From Corallium rubrum (taxonomy: Eukaryota > Cnidaria > Anthozoa > Scleralcyonacea > Coralliidae), in contig OZ036002.1 of NCBI GenBank assembly GCA_964035015.1, positions 16,360,381 to 16,424,380 of the forward strand: a DNA stretch of 64,000 nucleotides. The letters are read 5' to 3'. The notes beneath the pieces were generated by a model. It was not told the origin of the DNA. It made no database searches and saw only the letters and a list, made by a program, of their open reading frames with translations. Shown here in pieces: positions 1-10,352 of the stretch. A program made the position numbers and the translations under genes. How positions within the stretch are numbered: the stretch's first letter is position 1; every line of letters begins with the position of its first letter.

Positions 1-1527
1 CTCTGAAGTTTTAACTTCAAACAGGAAAACATTGTTTTGGAAATATACCATTTCAGGTAATGTCGCATGGTCATCATCCACCCTACAATGTTCACAGAAA
101 TACACATTTAATAAATCAGCTTTTTCCTTATCATCTGAGATAAGAGTAGAACCTTCCAAAAGCGTAGTCACAGATATCCGAATTTTCCTGCCATAAAGAG
201 ACTTAACGACACCCCACCATTTCTTTGAACTGATAGAACTATCCTGCAAAACGTTATTCAATTTATCATTGTATGCGGCTTTAGCCTTTCTAATAAGTGC
301 TGTAGTGAAATTCCGGTGTCGTTTATATTTATTCCATAAACTTGAAAATTTACGTTTTTGATAATTCTTTAAAAGTCTCTTTCTTTTCCTAATTGCTCGT
401 CTCGCTTCACTAGTCATCCATGGCTTATCGCGTGGTCGTATTATAACATTTTTATTTGGTATATTGCGTTCAATAATAACTCGATAACATTCGAACCACT
501 TTTCGTATAGCATATCTATATCCGTATGAGAAAAAACATTGTTTTCCCAATCAAAAGTTAGGAAATCTTGGTTAATTCTGTTGCCATTAGCTTTGTCAAA
601 TTCCCAAATATGCCGTGTGTAACATTTAGGGTTTGAAAATGTAATATTCATTTTTGCATAAATTATCGAGTGATCACAGTCAGCAGGAGGGCTCAAAGTC
701 CCGGTAGATATAAAATAACTTGGACAATTTGTAATAAGATCTAACAAAGTCGCACCACGTTGTGTGATACGAGTCGGTTCATTTATTACTTGAAACAGAT
801 TGTTGCATTCAAGCCACCGGTGTAAAAGAATGCCAAAATCAGTACTTTGTGCCGGACTTTCCGAATCGTAATGTGCATTAAAATCGCCCAAAATCATAAT
901 AACAGATTTTGGATCCAAGGAAATTTTATCCAAACAACTTTGGAAATGTTCAATAAACAATAAATTGGATTCATAATTGTTACTAGGTGGACGATAGCAC
1001 ACACCTCATATTAGTGTAACAGACCTAAATTTAACTTCAACCCATAATAGTTCAAGGTCCTTAATTTCAAGATCCGATCTACGTCTTGCAGCAATTGTTG
1101 ATGATATATAAGGAGCAACACCTCCGCCCCGCCTACCATCTTGTCGATCTAATCTAAACATGGGACCGAAACCAGGAATATCCAAAGTCTCGCTGAGAAT
1201 TGAAGTACCTAACCAAGTTTCAGGTACCGCAAAAATATCAAATTTACGATCTAGTACTATGGAAGATATTTCGTCGAATTTATCTTCCATATTTAAGCTA
1301 CCTGCATTAATATGGCCAATAGTTAGATTAAAACTACGAGGCCCTGGATTTATTTCTATATCTCCACATAACAATATAATTAAGTACAAAATAAACATAA
1401 CGTAAGTTAAACAGGCAATTCCTAATATTAATGTTAATGAAGTTGAGATACAGAACCTTGATTTACATAACATATGACAATTAAAGAGCCCGATTGCTGC
1501 TCTGTAAGCGTCAAGCCTTATTCCCAT
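1..1527 (-). pseudogene. Non-LTR retrotransposon ORF2 (2A, endonuclease, start of RT linker), 3' part beyond window
   Basis: Reading leftward from 1527 the frame gives a hydrophobic N-terminal stretch, a 2A motif, then an apurinic-type endonuclease: ETWL near 1210, LGDFNAH near 890 and DCDHSII near 680 stand where the family has its catalytic E, D and H. It continues through the basic linker (DKPWMTSEARR, near 420) that precedes the reverse transcriptase in CR1/L2-type elements. One in-frame TGA at 1006-1008 breaks the endonuclease just before its CYRPP motif. The reverse transcriptase itself must lie left of base 1. ORF1 of the same element sits upstream (1726-2681). In the CR1 group this protein nicks target DNA and copies the RNA in place; this copy is dead unless the stop is read through. 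Confidence 0.85.
1339..1365 (-). other. 2A-like ribosome-skipping motif (GDIEINPGP)
   Basis: The residues GDIEINPGP match the 2A consensus D-x-E-x-N-P-G-P exactly. They lie about 55 residues into ORF2, directly after a hydrophobic, signal-peptide-like run and directly before the endonuclease. 2A motifs at this place are known from APE-type non-LTR retrotransposons of several invertebrates. The expected effect is co-translational separation of a short hydrophobic leader from the endonuclease/RT protein. Confidence 0.85.
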
Positions 1528-1725
1528 TTAATGGCGAAATAATACAGAAAAATTTACTTACCTCCTGTTGCAGAAAAAGATATCCTAAGTGGACTCTTAA
1601 CATATTAACAAACATAGAAAGGAAACACACAACACAATTAGTTATAAAAATAAAAATACTGTTCATGTGGTCTTGCGTGGATTGTCATATAAAATGAAGC
1701 TTGATCAGTGGGATATAATAAGTTA

Positions 1726-2681
1726 TTATACAAGTTTAAACTTCTGGAAATCATCCATACACCGGATTCTGTACACTTCATCGTCGGTAGATCAGACCAA
1801 CACCTTTCCGTCGTTATACCAAGCCGACTGTACATTATCTGCCTCTTTCCTGGCAAAGCGGACAAGACTAAAGGCCTGGCCAAACGGTTTCAACATCGCA
1901 TTCAACATGAACGAGTTGAACGATGTTCAATAATGTTGAAAGCACGAGTGGCCAAATGAATTCAACATCGTTCAACATTCATGAATGACAATTATTGAAC
2001 GCTGGCTACCACAAAAGCTGGAATCGACAATATCCTGCATGGCGCATGTCTCTGTTCAACAAAGTTGAATGAAATGTGGCCAAATGCGTTCAACACCTTT
2101 CAACATTTTGAGAACAATAGAAATGTTGAACGCGTGTTGAACGAAAATTTGAACATGTTCAAATTTCGTTCAACATCATTCAACACCATTCAACAACGTT
2201 CAACATCATTCAACAGGGGTGGCCAAACGCTTTCAACATGTTGAATTCAACAATGTTGAACGATGTTGAATGAAATGTTGAAAGCGTTTGGCCAGGCCTT
2301 AAGGTTTAACTTCGTTAAATCGTCGTTAATGAAGAAGTTACTACCTTTTAGCTCCTTCCTCTTCTTACATATTTCCATATTTGATTTGACTGTTGGGCCG
2401 TCAACGTCTGTTGAATTTTCAGCTTCAAACTGCCTCCGCCTTCCCAGTCGATGCGCACGGTCGATTTCACTCGAGTTAATTTCAATATCTAATTTCAACT
2501 TGCAAAAATTTATTATCTTCTCCGAACAATTTTCCGCCTTCGTTTCTTCCAGACCAGCAAATCTTAAATTATATTTCCAAGAGTATTGCTCGTTTTCATT
2601 CGCCTTCGTTTCTGCCTTCACTAATCGGGCCCGCAGAGAACAAACTTCCTCTACTAAAACAATTAGATTATTCGCTCTCAA
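1726..2681 (-). pseudogene. Non-LTR retrotransposon ORF1 (L1-ORF1-like RNA-binding protein), split by a MITE
   Basis: From 2681 leftward the frame has a coiled-coil-like start (heptad leucines, VEEVCSLRARLVKAE), then ENEQYSWKYNLRF and IDRAHRLGRR, the signature of the transposase_22/L1-ORF1 RRM-type fold, ending NDDLTK near 2305. The frame is interrupted by the 428-bp MITE and resumes at about 1868 with VRFARKEADN and WYNDGKV, which are the C-terminal part of the same fold, ending at a TAA at 1726-1728. One further TGA occurs in the C-terminal part after GKVLV. Such proteins coat the element RNA. The stop of this ORF and the first ATG of the downstream ORF2 are about 200 bp apart. Confidence 0.7.
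1872..2299. mobile_element. Harbinger-type MITE with TAA target duplication
   Basis: Terminal inverted repeats begin AGGCCTGGCCAAACG and are flanked by TAA on both sides (1869-1871 and 2300-2302), the 3-bp TWA duplication of PIF/Harbinger elements. The interior is packed with direct and inverted copies of TTCAACAT/ATGTTGAA, more than 15 in 428 bp, typical of subterminal transposase-binding repeats. It has no coding capacity and splits retrotransposon ORF1. Confidence 0.8.
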
Positions 2682-3067
2682 TTTCTATGAGATGATAGTT
2701 GAGTTTACGTCAGCAAATTATAAGTTATAAGTCCGGTTGGATTACGAAATAATTTTTCAACGATCATGACGAAAGAAAGCTTTGCCAGAAAAGAATGGTT
2801 TCAGCTAAAATGTACATTAATATTACTATGGAAAAAAAACAAAGAAAGAAGGGTAAGAAGAGATGTGACAGGGAGAAGAGGCAACAATAAATACGACTTA
2901 AAACCACTGGAAAAAGCCTAAAAATTACGACAAAGACCGAAAACGATGCCGACCGAAATCTATAAACTGAAATTAATGTGTCCTGAAACTGTTCAAAATC
3001 GGTAAAGAATTCTGCTCTGGTGTATTCTACTTAAAGGTCAACTCAACTCAAAGCAAATTATTTTTCC
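2682..3067. other. No recognisable gene; probable 5' region of the non-LTR element
   Basis: AT-rich sequence with no open frame that resembles a known protein. It lies upstream of ORF1 in the element's direction, so it may be the 5' UTR or flanking DNA. Confidence 0.3.
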
Positions 3068-3185
3068 AAGGGATTTTTGGTGAAAAAAAATTCGAGTGTG
3101 TAGTTGCATTTTTCGCAACTGGTCTCCGTTTGGTCTTAAAATGTATATATTCTACACTCGAATTTTCCTTCACCAAAAATCCCTT
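3068..3185. repeat. Foldback repeat, 118 bp
   Basis: Two arms of about 32 bp (AAGGGATTTTTGGTGAA... and ...TTCACCAAAAATCCCTT) surround a GCATTTTTCGCAACTGG core. The right half and core recur at 26,427-26,515, so this is a dispersed MITE-like family rather than a chance hairpin. Confidence 0.7.
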
Positions 3186-3335
3186 GAACATGCTATGTAG
3201 TCAAGTGAAATGCCCAATATGACTTCTAAATTATTTTTCCGGCTTGTTATATGCGCCAAAGTATGGAGAATACGAATATGATGATAAAAATTCGAAGCAA
3301 ATCGTACTTTTTGTTGATTTCTGAATTTTTTAACG

Positions 3336-3607
3336 AAGTATTCTAAAAAAAGCCGTGTTCTATAAAGAGTCTGGCGCTAGCAAGTTTGTGAGTAAACAGT
3401 TGAACCTGAACGATTGAAATCATAAGAAAAGCTGATTATGATGAATATAACTTGTGCAAGTTTCCAACCGCACATGTATTAAACTATTTGACGATTTTCG
3501 AGTGTGTTTACTGTAATGGATCGTAAAATCTTTCCTCCGTTTACGTCACACACTTGCTAGTCCCAGGTTCTTTATACAACGCGGCTTTTTAAAAAATTAC
3601 TTCAAAA
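3336..3607. repeat. TIR element of about 270 bp (MITE)
   Basis: The left end (GAAGTATTCTAAAAAAAGCC then TATAAAGAG and CTAGCAAGT) pairs with the inverted right end (CTTGCTAG, TTTATACAACGCGGC, AATTACTTC), giving roughly 55-bp imperfect TIRs. No coding capacity. It abuts the 3' LTR of the Gypsy remnant. Confidence 0.6.
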
Positions 3608-3886
3608 TGCGTCGATTCTATAGAATTGCATGTGTATTTATGAATATCTAATCTCAAGTAAGCAGTTCCTCTTACCATACTTACATGAAGTACACTACAC
3701 TACATCCCTCCCCATGTTCATTCTTAATTTATGTTCTGTTCAAACGCAACACATACTGTCATAATATATATAACAGTAACAAATATCAACTATTTTACAC
3801 ATATCATTCTTCGACAAACTCACTGTGACATTTCACAAACTTTCTTACTTGCTACTTATTTTTACTTGTTCTGTTCATCATGGTAA

Positions 3887-4463
3887 TACAGGGTGTCCCA
3901 AAACAATTCACCCCATCCATTTATGAGGTGCACCTTCTTTAATTATGATACAAGAAGTAAATGTTAATATCACGCCGAAAGCCCATCCCTCCTTCTTTGT
4001 TGTCTGAAATTTTCAGAGCTAAGTAGTTATCTACTCGCTTCTTGTAGCCATTTAAAGAGGCAACATCAAAATTTGAACTTTTCCAAATTATGTATGCTAT
4101 GTCAAGATTTGGAAATCTTCTCCTAAAGGCTTCCCTTGTCCTTGTTGGGCTTCTTGTTTCATGATAGGAAAGTACCATGAATGCTCTTTCCTCGGGAGTG
4201 AATTGTTGTCCTACCATCTTAAGACGGATGAAGTAAAGTGCACTTCTGCCTACCTGGCAAACATGTGCATGGAACTCTCATGAGCATTGTTATTACCCCA
4301 AAGAACCCCACATGATTTGATACCGCATTGCTTCATTTGGAATCAAACTTTATTCCCCTGTGGTCAGTTTTCATATGCATATGTATTCAAACTTGTGGTT
4401 CCGCACTCAAACAAAGCTGTGGTCAAAAACGGGATGGGCGACATTCGTTTGGGACACCCTGTA
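3887..4463 (-). mobile_element. Tc1/mariner-superfamily remnant with TACAGGGTGTCCC ends
   Basis: TACAGGGTGTCCC at 3887-3899 is mirrored by its inverse at 4451-4463, with TA at both outer edges as expected for a TA-targeting element. Inside, a minus-strand frame from 4217 to 3939 (92 aa) starts MVGQQFTPEERAFMVLSYHE and resembles the DUF4817 helix-turn-helix that opens many mariner-like transposases. The DDE catalytic part is absent, so the copy is non-autonomous. Confidence 0.65.
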
Positions 4464-4701
4464 TTTTTCCAAATCTGTAAATAGCATAGATAATTTGCAT
4501 AATTTGGACAAGTTCAAATTTTGATGTTGCCTCTTAAATGACTCCAGGAAGCGAGTAGATAACTATTTAGCTGAAAATTTCAGACAACAAAGAAGGAGTG
4601 ATGGGCTTTCGGCGTGATATAAAAATGTACTTCTTGTACTCAAATTAAAGAAGATGCAGTACAAAAACGGATAGGTGGCATTTTGGGGGGGACACCCTGT
4701 A
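4464..4701. repeat. Inverted partial copy of the adjacent mariner-type element
   Basis: This stretch repeats 3887-4130 in the opposite direction (shared GATGTTGCCTCTTAA, GAGTAGATAACTA, ATGGGCTTTCGGCGTGATAT) and ends with a third inverse copy of the 13-bp terminus at 4689-4701. The result is a composite with three termini: one direct and two inverse. Confidence 0.7.
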
Positions 4702-5952
4702 CGATAGTCTGTCCCTGTTTCTACTTGGATATCTATCAGCTTCTATTTCTCTTTGATTCTCAATGGTTGTGGTAGGTCCTGCAGTCTCCCTGAGCTCGTC
4801 ATCGTCTTCATCACTCTTGGTATTTGAATTTGCATGACCCATAAACAATTTGAAGTGTGAGAAATTTCTTGTAATCATGTGGTTTGGTCGAACTGCAGTT
4901 ATCATAGTTCCTTTGATCCTTGTGATTTTGTATGGTCTTGGATCAAAATGCGGAGTTACTTTGTTAATCTTTTTCTGTTGAACCAAGATATGGTCTCCAA
5001 CGACAAGAAGGGGTTCCTTTGCCACACGTTCGTTTGTCTGCGCACAACTTTCTCTTCTCTTTGCTACTCGATCGGCTTCCTCAATTTGCTGGTTGGTTTG
5101 GGACATGTCTTGGATGGCAGAAGGAAGTGCAGGTAACTTGTTTCTAATTGTACGGCCAAATAAAGCAGTAGCTGGTGCGATCTTTTTTTGTACAGTGGGG
5201 CGTTGTGCGATAATTTAGTAGAAATCTGTAGAGTAGATTTTATTTTCGACGGAGGCAGTTTGGATACATTTCTTGAGGGACTTCATGAAGTTCTCTGCTT
5301 CGGCGTTGCCTTGGGGCCAAAGAGGCGTGATCTTGCGATGGTTTATCTGTTTTCGCTCATGAATTTCTTAATCTCGTGGCTAGTGAATGGTGGGCCATTG
5401 TCCGTAATTATAGTGTTTGGTAATCCGTGAGTCGCAAAAACTCATTCCAGACGTGTGATCGTAGATTCGGTTGATGTATTTCGCACTATTTCAACTTCTG
5501 GATAACGAGTTCGACCATCAATGATAACGAAAAGTAGATTGCCGTTTGGAAATGGTCCTAGAAAGTCTATGTAAAGAGGATTGGCAGGCAAGGCATTTCT
5601 TTACAGAAGTCCCGACAGATAAATCAATCCCGGGAAACCAGACTTTTTCGCGAATTAATTCTTTTGTCTCGACGAGGCCTTGATGTCCTTCGTGAGCTAA
5701 TTCTATGCCTTGTTGTCGTAATTTCTTAGGAGTAATGATCCTGCTTCCACGTAACATCATCTCAACATCTGACGTAATGGATAACTCGTCTCGTAGTGTA
5801 CGAAAACGCTGTAATTCTTGGGTATCGCAGTCTTCTGGAAATGTTTCAGCATCTTTGATCGTATGCCAGGTGTTTTTCTGAATAATTTCGATTAACTTTT
5901 GTAGCGTGGAATCTTCGCGACTTGCTGTTGTACGGATGTCATGAATGTTCAT
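4702..5952 (-). pseudogene. Gypsy integrase (zinc-binding head, core, C-terminal domain)
   Basis: Read leftward from 5952: an H2C2-type zinc-binding head (ELAHEGHQG, then CLACQSS) at 5700-5590, a degenerate core with RYPEVEIVRNTSTES, ITDNGPPFTSHE (about 5510-5370) containing the second catalytic Asp, then the C-terminal region (GDHILVQQKK, FDPRPYKI, 5020-4920) that follows the core in Gypsy/Mag-type elements. Several frameshifts and stops separate these blocks. The C-terminal frame now runs into the terminus of the nested mariner-type insertion, so the original end is lost. Confidence 0.8.
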
Positions 5953-6135
5953 GGCAATTGGAGTAGCGCTTGTTGCGATGAAATTGACATATTATTCGAC
6001 AAAATTATCTGTTGTCACGGTCTTGTGAAGTGGATGTCGTGAGAAGTAGTCTGACGGATTCGTCGGTCCTGGACGATACCTGACAATAAAATTGTAACCT
6101 TGCAGTCGAAGACACCAGCGTTCAAGCCTGGCTGA
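5953..6135 (-). pseudogene. Gypsy RNase H C-terminal remnant
   Basis: The minus frame reads RLERWCLRLQGYNF followed by VRYRPGPTNPSDYFSRHPLH, the recognisable end of Gypsy RNase H (the family's NVADxLSR region). The reverse transcriptase and most of RNase H that should lie to the right are missing; gag sequence follows almost directly, which points to an internal deletion. Confidence 0.7.
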
Positions 6136-6182
6136 AGGGTGTTCGGGCATAAGTAAGCAAATCAGCGAGTTCCACAGTAGGA

Positions 6183-6600
6183 TTACGAATATCGTCGAAC
6201 TTTTTTGCTGGGAGTGCCAAGTTCGATTTGAGATTTTACTTCCTTTTCTTGAGTCCCTCCAAATTCACAGTATTTGGCGGCAATCAGTAACCGCGTGTGA
6301 AACCCATCAACAATTGTCTCCTCTACTTCTTGTTTCATGTTGCTGAATTTGAAGATTTCAAACGAAATATTCTTCCTTGGTGTAAAGTACGTATTCAACG
6401 CTTCACAGGCTTTCTTGAAATCTTTCTCGTCACCGCGATCTGGGAGTGAATCAAATATGTCATTAACATCTTCTCCGATCTAGCACTCTCCTTCGGCTAG
6501 AGTCTGTAATATTCATGATGGTAATCAAATTGTTGAAGCGTTTCAGATATTTTTCCCATCGTATGGCCAGATTGGACTAGTATTGTATATCGAATTCGTG
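6183..6600 (-). pseudogene. Gypsy gag fragment
   Basis: The open stretch 6398-6183 (YFTPRKNISFEIFKF, then VDGFHTRLLIAAKYCEFGG) is the Mag-type gag core that normally lies 5' of protease. Weaker gag similarity continues to the right in shifted frames to about 6600, near the primer-binding site. No zinc knuckle is visible; it falls in the deleted part. Confidence 0.65.
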
Positions 6601-6919
6601 GAACGAGGGAAGTGCAGCGATGTATTAAATTTATTTAACCATCTTCGTCGCCAGTATAGAATCGCATGTGTATTTATGAATATTTAATCTCAAGTGAGCA
6701 GTTCCTCTTACCATACTTACATGAAGTACACTACACCACACCACACTATTTATGATTTATTACTTTTTGAAAATGATATGTACAAATTAGGCAAGTTAAT
6801 ATTACAAAGATATCTATATACATAGGCTGTTAAGCGAGAAATGATCAGAAGAATAAGTTAAGACATTATTCTTGAGAAAGTTCATGGTAAAGATGAATAA
6901 CGAAATATATAATATTATA

Positions 6920-7060
6920 CACTTAATGTCTGCTCCCGAGGGAAACAGTTAGTTTTGTTTTCCCGAGAGTCTTGATATTTCCCGAGACGAAGTCGAGGGA
7001 AACATCGAGACTCGAGGCAAAACAAAACTAACTGTTTCCCGAGGGATCAGACATTAAGTG
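6920..7060. repeat. Foldback repeat, about 140 bp
   Basis: Arms of about 55 bp (ACTTAATGTCTGCTCCCGAG ... and its inverse) with internal CCCGAG/CTCGGG repeats. MITE-like hairpin, no coding capacity. Confidence 0.65.
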
Positions 7061-7600
7061 TTTTGATAAATAGCTTGAGTTTCGCTGAATAATTTCGACG
7101 TTTATCAAGGGAAAGTACACAAAAGACAAACGCTAAGACTTACCAAAACATTTCGCCTGGCTCCGTAATTTCACTTCAACCAAACAAATATGAGTCTCAG
7201 AACAAAAGAACAGCCGACATTTCTCCAGTTAATCTTCACACATGCTTTGAAGACCTATAAATATTCTTTTCTTCGTACCAAACAAGCTTTTGTTTATAGG
7301 ATGCCGTGAAGAGTTCAAAGTTCTAGCGATCAACAATTGAAAACTTATTGACCGAGCAGGCAATAAGTTCTCAATTATTGCCCGCTCGGTAGACATTGAA
7401 ATTTAGCTAAGATCATGTGACCACAAACCAACCAATGACAGTCATCGTTGTATCCAGTGAAATTCTAGCTATATAACAAAAGTGAATAATTTATCCATTA
7501 TTCACATATGACAAAAGTTAATTATGACCGTCAACGGACATATGGTTATAGTAAATGTTAGCAGACGCTTGGATTGCATCACTGCAACAAAGTTTGCGGA
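7061..7600. other. Non-coding interval with a short inverted repeat
   Basis: No gene seen. A hairpin near 7335-7395 pairs CTTATTGACCGAGC with GCCCGCTCGG/CAATAAG. The right edge may be the 3' UTR of the R2-like element that starts at 7611. Confidence 0.35.
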
Positions 7601-7610
7601 GAAGCAACTT

Positions 7611-8400
7611 CTATGAGCGCGTCGTACCAAGACGGGTAAGGACGGCTTCGTTAGCGGGATGCCACGCACCAATTGAACCGATTACAAAACCAAAGATGGA
7701 ACAGTTCTTGTCTTGGGCGATGTAATGGTTTTTCAGGTGATCATACTTTGCGATCTTTTCTTGTTCCACAGTTTTGAGAGCGTCGCTATCATTCTCAAAC
7801 GGGCAGGTGACGTCAATTATTGATACTTGGTTGTCGTCAGTGATCACAATATCAGGATGGGAACGGTCAGGGATGTCGGGAATTTGTTGGTCCAATCTAA
7901 CTTCACCAGATCGGATCGCACTGGAGAGGCGGTCGACGATTCTGTTGTGACGATCTCGGATCTCAGTCATGTGTTGGCGACAGTGGCAGATGATGTGTGG
8001 CAGGGTTTCGGCTTCTGAACCACATTTCCTGCACGAGGTGGAAATATTGGACCAACGGGATTTATTTTGGTTGGTTGGGACAACATTTAGTCTCGCACGA
8101 TGGATGAATCTCCAATCTTTGAAGCTGATGTTAAAGCCAGTGTAATCCCAAGAGGAACCATTGTAAAAGCGGTCAGCGACAAGGGCTCTGGCAACCTTGC
8201 CTTGGTCGGGAAGAGAAGTGAGTTTCTCGGCTGCATGACTTTGCACGAGATGGTGAAGGAAACTACAGCAAGATTTTGCCAGGATGAGACCCCTATCGAG
8301 GGAAGCGATAGATGGAGCGCCGTTGTCAGGAACAGAGAAAGACACTTTCTGGCGACGACAAGATAATCGGGCCCAAGTCCAAATAGTATCCCTCGCAGCC
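7611..8400 (-). pseudogene. R2/NeSL-type retrotransposon ORF, C-terminal part with zinc knuckle and restriction-like endonuclease
   Basis: The frame from 8345 (open without a Met to about 8400, ...AARDTIWTWARLSC) to 7611 contains RAxLNVVPT, then the CCHC motif CRKCGSEAETLPHIICHC, then PDIVITDDNQVSIIDVTCPFE. This last part is the PD-(D/E)xK restriction-like endonuclease that R2, NeSL and related clades carry after the reverse transcriptase. It nicks the target site. The matching reverse transcriptase lies at 10,353-11,615, separated by a rearranged interval and an inserted TIR element, so the ORF cannot be translated as one. Confidence 0.85.
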
Positions 8401-8417
8401 GTTCTTTGGGTCGGACT

Positions 8418-8500
8418 CTAGCCCCTCCCCACTAACGTCTGCTCAACAGGGCGACGCATTCCGTTCCGAGAGATTGACCAATCAGAGATAGGCTCCTAAA
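8418..8500 (+). pseudogene. Inverted fragment of the same R2-like ORF
   Basis: Plus-strand bases 8425-8465 (CTCCCCACTAACGTCTGC...) are the reverse complement of 10,393-10,440, where the minus-strand ORF reads SLPTNVCSTERHIPF. Thus a short piece of the ORF sits here in the opposite direction to both of its neighbours, marking an inversion or a twin-priming-like breakpoint. Confidence 0.65.
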
Positions 8501-9310
8501 ATCTGGGTGGCTGACCTTCACCTTGGCCATGTATACAACATGACCGAGCTTGATGAAAGTTAACCGATCTATTAATCTAAATTCGTATGAAAGGGAAGAG
8601 TTGGTGTGGTATATTTATAATTATAGTGAAGATGGAGTATTTATATAGGACCGATACAAAGAACGCCTGTAAATGAGACCACTGCGACGGATTCGTTGGA
8701 CAACGAAAGAAAATCTGAACCGGTGAATCCGATACCATGCATCTACAGTTATAGACCTTGAGGCTTGAGCTGACCGTTTTAACCAATATTTCGAAGACTA
8801 TTACTTATACGGTTTAGTAAAAATTTTGCGTGAATAGAATCAATAAGATGGTGTTGTAACTGTGAATCGCGATATGAATGCATGTGCATGAAATAAAGTT
8901 AAAAGCTTCACTGGAATATATGAAGCTTGCCAGACATCCAGGTAAATAATTATTATCCGCTAGATACATTTCGCCGACACTTGTAGCTTTTTTAAAGCTT
9001 TTCGCACAGATTTATTTACACGACCAGCAAGAACATATTCATAATACCTTTCTTCGTAAATTTTGTAAAGCTCTGAGTTATAGTAAACGAAATATTTAGC
9101 TTTCTAGTAAACTAATTCGGGCAGTCGCTTCAGACACTAAATCACCTTTAGCTTTGAGCTTTTGTTTAGGCTCTTACGCTCTACACTAACTTTCTCGCTT
9201 ATTTGTTTGCGTAGGCAGCAAGAACAAGTCAAAACAGTGTTCTTCGTAAATTTCGTGAAGTTCTAGGCTAAACTTTTCAAAATACTAGCTTTCGACTAAA
9301 CAAATTATAC
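8501..9310. other. No recognisable gene
   Basis: AT-rich interval between the R2-like fragments. I see no exon, motif or repeat that I can name. Confidence 0.4.
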
Positions 9311-9319
9311 ATAACAACC

Positions 9320-10325
9320 CAACCTCGTACTCAGGGCCTTCTGAAAATGGCGGGGCGGAGAGAAGACCCTGGCAAAGGCTGGTCACGTGACACCAATAAT
9401 TTTGGAATATTTTGATGAGTGACTCACATTGTACCGGGGGGGCGCGGTACAGTCACTGATGAACAGAGTATAGTTGGCCTATTCAGCGAACTATTTCATG
9501 GGAACTCAAGAATAACCAAACCGTACAAATAACAAGACATTATCTTAACAAATTTATCAAATCAGTTAGTAAGAAGCGTCTACACTACAACATATTTGCT
9601 TTATTATGCAAGCAGGAAGTGTTTAATATTTCGGTTTCTGGACTTTCCGAATCTAATTTAAAAAGTTTAGAAATATACAAAGGCAAAATCTTCAGTGCTG
9701 ATCTATAATATGTTCGTCGATCGTAGTATTGTAGTTGATCGAATATTTGTATTAAAGTACAACCTCAAAGTCAAAGTCAACGAGGACAGCAGATTCGAAT
9801 ATACCATTTGAATATCAATAGACAGACACAACAATTAAATTTCCACAAATCCAAAACGTGTGGACAAGAAACATAAATGTACTATACTGGACAGTAAATA
9901 AACTTCCAACAATCAACAGCATTCGAATATTTTAAGTGTATGTAAATGCAGCAGTACCTGTACCGCAGTAGTTCTATTGAAAGCGGGTTTCTGTTTAACT
10001 GTTTATGATCGTTCGTCGCCTTCGCCTTTCTTTCTGAGTTTCTGACGATTGACGGCAACAAATATGAAATATCCAGCAAATGTCGTAAATTTTGAAATAG
10101 ATCTAATTTACCACTCGAATTTAACATTACAGGACTTGCAGCAACCTTCTACGTTTATAAAAGAAGTGAATCAACCGCTCCCCCCAGGACGGGCGAAGCT
10201 CAAATTATCCACGTGACCAAATACTCCAAGAATCTTGGAGTATTTTGGAATCACGTGACCAGTCTTTGCCAGGGTCTTCTCATCTCGCCATTTTGAAAGC
10301 AGATAAGACCCTGGGTACGAGGTTG
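9320..10325. mobile_element. Non-autonomous TIR element, 1006 bp, 9-bp TSD ATAACAACC
   Basis: The left end CAACCTCGTACTCAGGG is mirrored by CCCTGGGTACGAGGTTG at the right. Similarity between the ends continues through AGAAGACCCTGGCAAAG and TGGTCACGTGA for about 100 bp. ATAACAACC flanks it at 9311-9319 and 10,326-10,334. A 9-bp duplication is typical of Mutator-like elements, but the superfamily is not proven. No long ORF, so it depends on a transposase elsewhere. It inserted between parts of the R2-like element. Confidence 0.75.
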
Positions 10326-10352
10326 ATAACAACCAGCCGAGGACGGCTTTAT

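Larger units (their letters stand above)
3619..6735 (-). mobile_element. Decayed Gypsy-type LTR retrotransposon with about 85-bp LTRs
   Basis: Short LTRs lie at 3619-3704 and 6655-6735, about 90% alike (shared TGTGTATTTATGAATAT and CCTCTTACCATACTTACATG). On the minus strand the 5' LTR is followed by a primer-site-like CTGGCGACGAAGATGG (about 6640-6654), and a purine tract (GGGGAGGGA, plus 3705-3713) precedes the 3' LTR. The inside holds gag, the RNase H tail and integrase; most of the reverse transcriptase is missing. A Tc1/mariner-type remnant has inserted near the 3' end. LTRs this short are unusual and may be eroded. Confidence 0.75.

Noticed and set aside
7827-8366. Plus-strand frames over the R2-like C-terminus
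   Set aside because: Antisense shadows; the minus strand has the CCHC and endonuclease motifs.
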